Assembly: GCA_023395465.1 (NCBI GenBank) | Contig: JAEWZE010000296.1 | Location: 1-9,900 of the forward strand | Reading direction: 5' to 3' | DNA length: 9,900 nt | Origin: Pseudomonadota bacterium | Lineage (GTDB): Bacteria > Pseudomonadota > Gammaproteobacteria > Xanthomonadales > Xanthomonadaceae | Part shown: positions 1 to 7,595 of the stretch, piece by piece | Position numbering within the stretch: position 1 is the first letter of the stretch | Layout of the letters: each line of letters begins with the position of its first letter | The notes under the pieces: generated by a model | What the model was told of the DNA's origin: nothing | Seen by the model: the letters and a program-made list of their open reading frames with translations, nothing else | Databases searched by the model: none | Position numbers and translations under genes: made by a program

Positions 1-125
1 TAGGCAATTTTTCAAAATATTGTTAAGCCTTTTCTGAGCATGGTATTTTTCATGGTATTACCAATTAGCAGGAAAATAAGCCATTGAATATAAAAGATAA
101 AAATGTCTTGTTTACAATAGAGTGG
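1..125. other. AT-rich gene-free left edge
   Basis: This stretch is roughly 30% GC, while everything to the right is about 65-70% GC, and the change is abrupt near 125-135. No open frame of useful length is present. It contains two copies of CATGGTATT (39-47 and 51-59, offset 12 bases) and several A/T runs. Possible -10-like boxes lie at 89-94 (TATAAA) and 113-118 (TACAAT), but neither has a good -35 at the right distance. It may be the end of a horizontally acquired segment lying mostly outside the window, or an AT-rich upstream region of the gene at 189. The sequence alone cannot decide between these. Confidence 0.6.
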
Positions 126-141
126 GAGTAGCATAGTCCCG

Positions 142-159
142 GGCCCGTGGGGACGGGCC
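142..159 (+). other. Leader hairpin before the 189 gene
   Basis: GGCCCGT (142-148) and ACGGGCC (153-159) form a perfect 7-bp stem around a GGGG loop. It lies about 15 bases before the Shine-Dalgarno-like AGGGGAAGAG at 174-183. No T-run follows, so it is not an intrinsic terminator for either strand. It would fold in the leader of the 189 gene if transcription starts in the AT-rich region, but any role is unknown. Confidence 0.4.
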
Positions 160-188
160 GACACATTGGATCCAGGGGAAGAGCGTCG

Positions 189-689
189 ATGCTAGGGAAG
201 CTGTTGGGGGTTGTCGTGTTGGGGGTGGTCGGATTCCTGGCCTACGAGAACGGGCACGCCATTGACGAGTCGCATGTCCGGGAGCACTACCGGCAGCAGC
301 TCGAAGCGTGGCGCAGCTTCGATGAAGCGGGCATCTGTGGGAGCATCGCGGACGACTACAGTCTGAAGGTCGCCGAACGTACCGCGGAACATCCCGCCAA
401 TGCGACGCTGGACGGCGCGCAGTCATGCGAGATGACCCGCAAGTTCATCAGGCTCGCGCAGCAGCTCTCCAGCCAGACGGGTGGGCTGCTGACCATCGAC
501 ATCGACATTGACATCAAGTCTATCCAGGTCGCTCCCGACGGCCGCAGTGCAACCGTCGAGGCCACGAGCACAGCGAAACTCGGCGACACGCTGATCAGCC
601 GGACGCGCGGGCGGGAACAACTGTCGCGCTCGTTCTGGCGCATGCGCAGCCACGGCGGAGAGTCGCAGGTCTGGTCGTACGGGGGCTGA
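189..689 (+). CDS. Hypothetical membrane-anchored protein, possibly NTF2-like
   Basis: I do not recognise this 166-residue protein. ATG 189 is chosen because a purine-rich ribosome site (174-183) precedes it and because it puts a hydrophobic segment (residues about 2-18) at the extreme N-terminus. A GTG at 147 would add 14 charged residues ahead of that segment. The N-terminal helix has a single Lys before a Val/Leu/Gly core, which fits an uncleaved signal anchor. The remainder would lie in the periplasm and holds two cysteines, C50 and C80, that could form a disulfide. The pattern after the anchor is a helix with an Asp-Asp-Tyr near residues 55-57, a second helix at about 80-95, then beta strands. 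This resembles the NTF2-like/SnoaL fold, but that is inference from pattern only. Residues 103-109 alternate Ile and Asp. It appears to be a lone gene. Confidence 0.7.
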   Translation: MLGKLLGVVVLGVVGFLAYENGHAIDESHVREHYRQQLEAWRSFDEAGICGSIADDYSLKVAERTAEHPANATLDGAQSCEMTRKFIRLAQQLSSQTGGLLTIDIDIDIKSIQVAPDGRSATVEATSTAKLGDTLISRTRGREQLSRSFWRMRSHGGESQVWSYGG

Positions 690-720
690 TCGCGCCGGCT
701 GAGCAGGCGTCGCCACGGCA

Positions 721-748
721 TTGGTGATGGCCCCGCCGGCGGTAGAAT
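721..748 (+). promoter_or_regulatory. Candidate promoter of the aldo/keto reductase-tadA operon
   Basis: A -10-like TAGAAT (743-748, five of six consensus bases) has a weak -35-like TTGGTG (721-726) 16 bases upstream. Transcription would start near 755, giving a leader of about 70 bases before the ATG at 825. This is the only AT-rich patch in the 135-base gap after the preceding gene. Confidence 0.4.
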
Positions 749-760
749 TCGAGCCGCTGG

Positions 761-800
761 CCAGCAGCCCGGCGCGCCGAGGCGCGCGGGTGCAGGCTGG
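761..800 (+). other. Strong stem-loop in the aldo/keto reductase leader
   Basis: CCAGC (761-765) pairs with GCTGG (796-800), CCC (768-770) with GGG (788-790), and GCGCGCC (772-778) with GGCGCGC (781-787). Small internal loops interrupt the stem. The structure sits between the candidate -10 at 743-748 and the Shine-Dalgarno GGAG at 815-818, so it would be in the mRNA leader. There is no T-run, so it is not an intrinsic terminator. Confidence 0.4.
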
Positions 801-824
801 CGCCACCACAGCACGGAGAACGAC

Positions 825-1811
825 ATGCGTTCCAGACCCTTCGGCCGAACCGGCCGCAACGTGGGCGAGATCGGATTCGGCGCCTGGGCGATCGGCGCGG
901 CGTGGGGCAAGGTCGACGATTCGGAGTCCATTGCGGCCTTGCACGCGGCGCTCGATGCCGGACTCGACTTCATCGATACCGCCGATGTCTATGGCGACGG
1001 CCATTCCGAGCGCCTGATCGCGCGCGTGTTGAAGGAGCGCGGCGGCGAGCGCCCGTTCGTCGCCACCAAGGCCGGCCGGCGCCTGCCGGCGCAGACGGCG
1101 GAGGGCTACAGCGCTGAGAACCTGGAAGCCTGGATCGACCGCAGCCTGCGCAACCTCGAGGTCGACACGCTCGACCTGCTGCAGTTGCACTGCCCGCCCA
1201 CCGATGCCTATTACCACCCCGAGATCTTCGAGCGCATGGACCGGCTGGTCGAGCGCGGCAAGGTCGCGCGCTACGGCGTCAGCGTCGAGCGCGTCGAGGA
1301 AGCGCTCAAGGCGATCGAGTACCCGGGCGTGGCCAGCGTCCAGATCATCTTCAACATGTTCCGCCTGCGACCCGCGGAGCTGTTCTTCCGGCAGGCGCAG
1401 CGGCGCGGCGTCGCCGTGATCGTGCGCGTGCCGCTCGCGAGCGGCCTGCTCAGCGGCAAGTTCCGCGCCGATACCCGGTTCGAGGCGGACGACCATCGCC
1501 AGTTCAACCGCCACGGCGAGGCCTTCGACGTCGGCGAGACGTTCTCGGGCGTGCCCTACGAGGTCGGCCTGGTGGCGGTGGAGAAGCTGCGCCCGCTGGT
1601 GCCGGAGGGCGCGACGCTCGCGCAGCTGGCGCTGCGCTGGATCCTGATGGATGAGGCGGTGTCGGTGGTCATTCCCGGTGCGCGCAACCCGCAGCAGGCG
1701 CTGGCCAACATCGCCGCCGCCGAGCTGCCGGCGCTGCCACAGGCCACCATGGACGCGGTGGCCCGCATCTACGAACAGGACATCCGGCCGTACGTGCACC
1801 AGCGCTGGTGA
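825..1811 (+). CDS. Aldo/keto reductase
   Basis: This 328-residue protein is a cytosolic NADPH-dependent aldo/keto reductase of the (beta/alpha)8-barrel superfamily, which reduces aldehydes and ketones to alcohols. The catalytic tetrad is visible: D51 and Y56 in FIDTADVYGDGHSE, K82 in FVATKAG, and H122 in LLQLHCP. Near the C-terminus, the IPGARNPQQALANI segment (from about 285) matches the family's nucleotide-phosphate-binding region. Length is normal for the family. ATG 825 follows a GGAG at 815-818 with six bases between, and fits the usual family start (RPFGRTG, then VGEIGFGAWAIG). The physiological substrate cannot be read from the sequence. The downstream GNAT-TadA gene overlaps its stop codon, so the two are probably co-transcribed and translationally coupled. 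It looks intact. Confidence 0.95.
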   Translation: MRSRPFGRTGRNVGEIGFGAWAIGAAWGKVDDSESIAALHAALDAGLDFIDTADVYGDGHSERLIARVLKERGGERPFVATKAGRRLPAQTAEGYSAENLEAWIDRSLRNLEVDTLDLLQLHCPPTDAYYHPEIFERMDRLVERGKVARYGVSVERVEEALKAIEYPGVASVQIIFNMFRLRPAELFFRQAQRRGVAVIVRVPLASGLLSGKFRADTRFEADDHRQFNRHGEAFDVGETFSGVPYEVGLVAVEKLRPLVPEGATLAQLALRWILMDEAVSVVIPGARNPQQALANIAAAELPALPQATMDAVARIYEQDIRPYVHQRW

Positions 1812-2833
1812 TGGACGACGCAGGTTCCTTGCGCATCGTTCCCGCCCGCGAGGACGACCGCGACGCACTGGCGGCCATGCTGGTGGAGACCGTGGCCGCG
1901 AACGGCTCGGTCGGCTTCATGCATCCGCTCGCGATGGCCGAGGCGCGCGCATTCTGGGATGGCGCGCTGCAGTCGGCCGCGCGCGGCGAGCGCATCGTGT
2001 TGTGCGCATGGCGCGACGGGCAGCTGGTCGCCACCGGGACGCTTGCGCTGGTGTCCGCGCCCAGCCAGCCGCACCGCGCCGAGCTGACCAAGGTGATGAC
2101 CACGGCCGCAGCGCGCGGCGGCGGCATCGGCGCCGCGCTGGTCGGTGCACTGGAACAGGGCGCGCGCGATCGCGGCCGGCGGCTGATCACGCTGGATGCG
2201 TCGCTGGTCGACGGCGCCATCGCGTTCTACCGTCGCCTGGGCTACCGCGCCGCCGGGGACATCCCCGAGTACGCCTACAAGCCGCTCGGCGGGCTGGCGG
2301 CGACGCGGGTGATGTGGAAGCTGCTGGACGCGCGTGAGGCACCCGGACCACTGGCGATCGATCCGGCGACCGACGAACGCTGGATGCGCCATGCGCTGGC
2401 CCTGGGCGAACGTGCGCACCAGGAGGACGACGAGATCCCGGTCGGCGCGGTGCTGGTGTCGGCCGAGGGCGCACTCCTGGGCGAGGGCTGGAACCGCAAC
2501 ATCTCCGACCACGACCCCACCGCGCACGCCGAGATCGTGGCGCTGCGCGCAGCCGGGCGCGCGCTGGGCAACCACCGGCTGGTCGGCAGCACGCTGTACG
2601 TGACGCTGGAACCCTGCGCCATGTGCGCGATGGCAATGGTCCATGCCCGCGTCGCGCGCCTGGTCTATGGCGCGGCCGATCCCAAGACCGGCGCCTGCGG
2701 CAGCGTCTTCGACCTGGTCGCCGACCCGCGGCACAACCATCGCATCGCGGTGCAGGGCGGGCTGCTGGGCGAGGAGGCGGGGCGAAGGCTGTCCAACTAT
2801 TTCCGCGCCAAGCGGGGCAAGCCGCCGCTATAG
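1811..2833 (+). CDS. tadA: Fused GNAT acetyltransferase-tRNA adenosine(34) deaminase TadA
   Basis: A single 340-residue frame joins two domains. Residues 6-170 are a GNAT N-acetyltransferase; the acetyl-CoA signature is R102-G-G-G-I-G107, and FYRRLGYR (139-146) is the usual late GNAT motif. Residues 190-335 are TadA, the zinc deaminase that converts A34 to inosine in tRNA-Arg(ACG). H239-A-E241 supplies a zinc ligand and the proton-shuttle Glu, and PCAMC supplies C269 and C272. E. coli TadA is about 167 residues and starts just before the WMRHAL motif, so the second half is a complete enzyme. The ATG at 1811 shares its A with the upstream TGA. A GTG at 1808 is the alternative and would add one residue. 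An in-frame ATG at 2312 could give a nearly free TadA. The acetyltransferase substrate is unknown. Confidence 0.93.
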   Translation: MDDAGSLRIVPAREDDRDALAAMLVETVAANGSVGFMHPLAMAEARAFWDGALQSAARGERIVLCAWRDGQLVATGTLALVSAPSQPHRAELTKVMTTAAARGGGIGAALVGALEQGARDRGRRLITLDASLVDGAIAFYRRLGYRAAGDIPEYAYKPLGGLAATRVMWKLLDAREAPGPLAIDPATDERWMRHALALGERAHQEDDEIPVGAVLVSAEGALLGEGWNRNISDHDPTAHAEIVALRAAGRALGNHRLVGSTLYVTLEPCAMCAMAMVHARVARLVYGAADPKTGACGSVFDLVADPRHNHRIAVQGGLLGEEAGRRLSNYFRAKRGKPPL

Positions 2834-2870
2834 CCGGCGCCGCCTCCCGCGATCGCCGGGCGGTGCGTCC

Positions 2871-2912
2871 ATGACGGCGAGCGCATGACGGCGAGCGCAT
2901 GACCGCGAGCGC
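2871..2912. repeat. Three tandem copies of a 14-bp unit
   Basis: Copies at 2871-2884 and 2885-2898 are identical (ATGACGGCGAGCGC). The third, at 2899-2912, differs by one base (ATGACCGCGAGCGC). The array lies 38 bases past the tadA stop and beyond the end of the minus-strand DUF2721 gene, so it is in convergent intergenic DNA. Fourteen is not a multiple of three, so it is not a conserved coding repeat. It looks like slipped-strand duplication. Confidence 0.85.
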
Positions 2913-2941
2913 ACGCATCGCCGCGGGTGGGCCGGGATCCG

Positions 2942-2960
2942 CGCAGGCGGCCCGCCTGCG
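2942..2960 (-). terminator. Hairpin just after the DUF2721 stop, possible terminator
   Basis: CGCAGGCGG (2942-2950) and CCGCCTGCG (2952-2960) form a perfect inverted repeat around one base; a realistic RNA stem is 7-8 bp. It begins two bases past the TAG stop of the minus-strand DUF2721 gene. There is no U-run on either strand, so it may stabilise mRNA ends or assist termination rather than act as a classic intrinsic terminator. Confidence 0.4.
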
Positions 2961-2961
2961 G

Positions 2962-3435
2962 CTATGCGCTGCCGCGGTTCGCCAGGCGGTGGCGGTCGTC
3001 CATCTCGTCGTTGACCGCGCGTACCGCCATCGATGCCTCGCTCGCCAGCAGCAGGCTCGATCCGAACATCGACAGCACACCCAGCACCGCCATGATCGTG
3101 GGGCCCGGCCCGAACGCGTGATCGAAGAACGAGTCGCCGGCCACCAGCAGGCTGGTGCCCACGAAGCAGCTGATCGCCACGTACAGCAGCTGGCTGGCGC
3201 GCAGGATGATCTGGCTGCGTCGGCGCTGCACCGAAATACGCCGCTCCAGGACCGCGCGCTCGGTGGCGTCCTCGATCTCCGCAAGATCCTTCAGCAGCTG
3301 GCGGGCGCGGTCGATGATGCGCGCCAGGCGCGCATTCGCCGACGCCAGCAGCGCCGCGGTCGCGGTCAGGAAGAACGCGGGCGCGAGCATGGCGGTGAGG
3401 ATCGCGTAGTGGGCCAGCGAAGCGTTGGAGGGCAT
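2962..3435 (-). CDS. DUF2721 family membrane protein
   Basis: The 157-residue protein has the layout of the DUF2721 family of small inner-membrane proteins, whose function is unknown. Three hydrophobic segments are visible, at about residues 10-33, 79-100 and 112-133. Between the first and second is a highly charged helical stretch (about 34-78), including NARLARIIDRARQL, SEI-type acidic runs and QRRRSQIILRASQLL, which is typical of the family and probably forms a cytosolic helical arm. The C-terminus (EASMAVRAVNDEMDDRH) is also charged. Length is normal for the family. ATG 3435 is the only good start; its ribosome site is weak. It is transcribed divergently from orn, with 64 bases between the two start codons, and a hairpin follows its stop. 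The family assignment is from pattern recognition. Confidence 0.85.
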   Translation of the reverse strand: MPSNASLAHYAILTAMLAPAFFLTATAALLASANARLARIIDRARQLLKDLAEIEDATERAVLERRISVQRRRSQIILRASQLLYVAISCFVGTSLLVAGDSFFDHAFGPGPTIMAVLGVLSMFGSSLLLASEASMAVRAVNDEMDDRHRLANRGSA

Positions 3436-3465
3436 GGCGGCTCGGGGCGGGGAAGGGCGGCAGGT

Positions 3466-3471
3466 TATGAT
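3466..3471 (+). promoter_or_regulatory. Candidate -10 box of orn
   Basis: TATGAT (five of six consensus bases) is the only clear -10-like hexamer in the 64-base spacer between the divergent DUF2721 gene and orn. It would start transcription near 3478 and give a leader of about 20 bases before ATG 3500. No convincing -35 is seen in the G-rich sequence upstream. Confidence 0.35.
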
Positions 3472-3499
3472 GCCGCGTCCCGACTACCTCCGCGAGCGC

Positions 3500-4081
3500 A
3501 TGGCATCGCACGACAATACCCAGGGTGCAGGCCGGCTGGTCTGGATCGACCTTGAGATGACCGGCCTGGATACCGATCGCGACTCGATCCTGGAGATCGC
3601 CACCGTGGTCACCGATGCCGGCCTCAACGTACTCGCCGAAGGTCCGGCCCTCGCGATCGCGCAGCCGCTGGCAGCGCTCGAGGGCATGGACGAATGGAAC
3701 CGCAACCAGCACGGCAAGTCGGGGCTGTGGCGGCGTGTGCTGGAAGAGGGCGTGCCGCTGGCGGAAGCCGAGCAGCGCACGCTGGCCTTCCTGCAGGAGT
3801 GGCTGGGGCCGAAGCAATCGCCGATGTGCGGCAACTCGATCTGCCAGGACCGCCGCTTCCTGCACCGGGAGATGCCGGAACTGGAACGCTTCTTCCACTA
3901 CCGCAACCTCGACGTGAGCACGCTCAAGGAACTCGCCCGCCGCTGGGCGCCGCAGGTGCTGACCGGCGTCAGGAAGGCCGCCGCCCACACCGCGCTGAGC
4001 GACGTGCACGACTCGATCGAGGAACTGCGCCACTACCGTCGCCACATGGGGCCGCTGTCGGGACAGCCCGCGCAGGGCTGA
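3500..4081 (+). CDS. orn: Oligoribonuclease
   Basis: Orn is the DEDDh 3'-to-5' exoribonuclease that finishes RNA decay by hydrolysing two- to five-base oligonucleotides, and it degrades pGpG in cyclic-di-GMP turnover. It works in the cytosol as a homodimer with two metal ions per site. All five catalytic residues are present: D17 and E19 in WIDLEMTGLD, D117 in NSICQDRRFL, and H163 and D168 in AAHTALSDVHDS. Each is offset by +5 from the E. coli enzyme (D12, E14, D112, H158, D163). ATG 3500 gives 193 residues, close to the usual length of about 180-195. Earlier in-frame ATGs at 3425 and 3467 would add unusual N-terminal residues, and the one at 3467 lies inside the candidate -10 box. Only a weak GAG precedes the start. 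Confidence 0.97.
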   Translation: MASHDNTQGAGRLVWIDLEMTGLDTDRDSILEIATVVTDAGLNVLAEGPALAIAQPLAALEGMDEWNRNQHGKSGLWRRVLEEGVPLAEAEQRTLAFLQEWLGPKQSPMCGNSICQDRRFLHREMPELERFFHYRNLDVSTLKELARRWAPQVLTGVRKAAAHTALSDVHDSIEELRHYRRHMGPLSGQPAQG

Positions 4082-4097
4082 ACCGCGACGCTCGACG

Positions 4098-4114
4098 GGG
4101 CTGCAGCGCAGCCC
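4098..4114 (+). other. Hairpin between orn and the EcsC gene
   Basis: GGGCTGC (4098-4104) and GCAGCCC (4108-4114) form a perfect 7-bp stem with an AGC loop, 16 bases after the orn stop. No T-run follows, so termination would be weak or Rho-assisted. It may mark the orn mRNA 3' end, separating it from the EcsC gene. Confidence 0.4.
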
Positions 4115-4136
4115 ACTGGGGCGCTAGCATCGCGTC

Positions 4137-4994
4137 ATGAACCAGATGATCGAACCGGCCGAAGGCCTGTCCGCCGCGACCCTGGACCGCGCCGACCTGC
4201 AACGTGCGGTGGCCCTGCTGGAAGCGCCCACGATCACCGCGCGCATGGCCAACCTGGTCGGTACGCCGCTCGAGTTCGCGGTGCGCGCGTTGCCGGCATC
4301 GGTGTCCGGACGCATCCATGGCGCGGTCGAGGCTGCGCTGTACCGGTCGGCCCAGGCCGCGCTGTGGAGCATGGAGAACCGCCCCGGTCGGAGCGCGTCC
4401 ACGCGCTGGCACAAGCTGGCCGCGGCCACCACCGGCGCGGTCGGCGGCGCGTTCGGCTTCACCGCGCTGTTCCTGGAACTGCCGGTGTCGACCACGATCA
4501 TGATGCGCGCGGTGGCCGACGTGGCCCGCAGCGAAGGTCGCGACCTGTCCGATCCAGCCACGCGACACGCCTGCCTGGAGGTGTTCGCGCTGGGCGGCAA
4601 GTCCGGCAAGGACGACGCCAGCGAAACCGGCTACTACCTCGCGCGCGGCTTCACCGCCGACGTGATGCGCCATCTGTCCGCCGAACTGGCCGGCCGGAGC
4701 CTCGCCGGCCACGGCCTGACCGGCGGGATCGGCTCGAAGGAGACGGGCAAGTGGCTGGCCAAGCTCGTGGAGAAGGTGGCCAGCCGCTTCGGCGTGGTGG
4801 TGACCGAGAAATTCGCGGCCCAGGCGGTGCCGATCGTCGGCGCCGCGACCGGCGCGGCGCTCAATACGATGTTCACCGACTACTACCAGGACGTGGCGCG
4901 CGGCCACTTCATCGTCAAGCGCCTGGAATTGCGCTACGGCGAAGCGGCCGTGCGCGAAGCCTACAACCGGATCGCGGCGCACGGCGGGCGCTGA
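4137..4994 (+). CDS. EcsC family protein
   Basis: The 285-residue protein matches the EcsC family, named after the third gene of the Bacillus ecs ABC transporter operon; the biochemical role in proteobacteria is not established. The N-terminal 90 residues are helical with a Leu/Ala-rich amphipathic character. A Gly/Ala-rich hydrophobic segment spans about 97-128 (AATTGAVGGAFGFTALFLEL and on to TTIMMRAV), and a second at about 225-245 (AAQAVPIVGAATGAALN) is followed by the family's conserved tail (FTDYYQDVARGHFIVKRLE). These suggest peripheral or partial membrane association. No signal peptide is visible. There is no clear Shine-Dalgarno sequence before ATG 4137; a TAGCAT box at 4125-4130 ends six bases before the start, so a leaderless mRNA is possible. 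No partner ABC transporter genes are in the window. Confidence 0.88.
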   Translation: MNQMIEPAEGLSAATLDRADLQRAVALLEAPTITARMANLVGTPLEFAVRALPASVSGRIHGAVEAALYRSAQAALWSMENRPGRSASTRWHKLAAATTGAVGGAFGFTALFLELPVSTTIMMRAVADVARSEGRDLSDPATRHACLEVFALGGKSGKDDASETGYYLARGFTADVMRHLSAELAGRSLAGHGLTGGIGSKETGKWLAKLVEKVASRFGVVVTEKFAAQAVPIVGAATGAALNTMFTDYYQDVARGHFIVKRLELRYGEAAVREAYNRIAAHGGR

Positions 4995-4999
4995 CCCCG

Positions 5000-5040
5000 C
5001 CGCAGGCGCGTGCCGGCGGGAGGGCGCGCCGGGCCTGCGG
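5000..5040. terminator. Long hairpin between convergent EcsC and ppsA genes
   Basis: CCGCAGGC (5000-5007) pairs perfectly with GCCTGCGG (5033-5040) across a 25-base GC-rich loop that can itself fold; an alternative pairing is GGCGCG (5005-5010) with CGCGCC (5025-5030). It sits in the 72-base gap between the 3' ends of two converging genes, where a two-way terminator is expected. Neither strand has a U-run, so activity is uncertain. Confidence 0.35.
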
Positions 5041-5066
5041 CCGCGGGAGCTCCGGCGCGCGCCAGC

Positions 5067-7478
<2,412 letters not shown>

Positions 7479-7513
7479 GGCGGAACTCCCGAAAGCGTGG
7501 CGAAAGACGAAAG

Positions 7514-7532
7514 GACCGGGCGGCGCCCGGTC
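7514..7532 (-). promoter_or_regulatory. Hairpin in the ppsA leader, possible attenuator
   Basis: GACCGGGC (7514-7521) and GCCCGGTC (7525-7532) form a perfect 8-bp stem with a 3-base loop. On the minus strand it is followed by the pyrimidine-rich CTTTCGTCTTTCG, then the Shine-Dalgarno and TTG start of ppsA. If transcription starts at the AT-rich box at 7540-7552, the hairpin lies in the 5' leader. The tail is a broken U-run, so it could be a weak attenuator or a stabilising structure; neither is shown. Confidence 0.45.
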
Positions 7533-7539
7533 GAAAAGA

Positions 7540-7552
7540 CGCTATTTTAGCG
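7540..7552. promoter_or_regulatory. Symmetric divergent promoter core of ppsA/ppsR
   Basis: CGCTA-TTT-TAGCG is a 13-base imperfectly centred palindrome and the only AT-rich block in the 117-base ppsA-ppsR spacer. Read on the minus strand it offers TAAAAT (five of six -10 bases) for ppsA; on the plus strand it offers TATTTT (four of six) for ppsR. Leaders would be roughly 60 and 40 bases. No convincing -35 boxes are seen. It could alternatively be a repressor operator. No clear Cra/FruR-type site was found. Confidence 0.4.
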
Positions 7553-7595
7553 CCCACATCGGCCGCCACAGACGTCCGCGCCCAGGGAGACAGCG

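Noticed and set aside
39..59. CATGGTATT direct repeat considered as a CRISPR or iteron array
   Set aside because: There are only two 9-base copies, offset by 12 bases; this is too few and too short for either.
423..1868. 481-codon minus-strand frame across the first two genes
   Set aside because: It is antisense to the 189 gene and the aldo/keto reductase, crosses their intergenic gap, and has shadow-type composition.
2899..3555. 218-codon plus-strand frame antisense to the DUF2721 gene
   Set aside because: It starts inside the 14-bp repeat and crosses the start of orn; it is a shadow of the DUF2721 gene.
2828..4045. 405-codon minus-strand frame over orn and the DUF2721 gene
   Set aside because: It is antisense to orn and overlaps the DUF2721 gene in another frame; no domain is recognisable.
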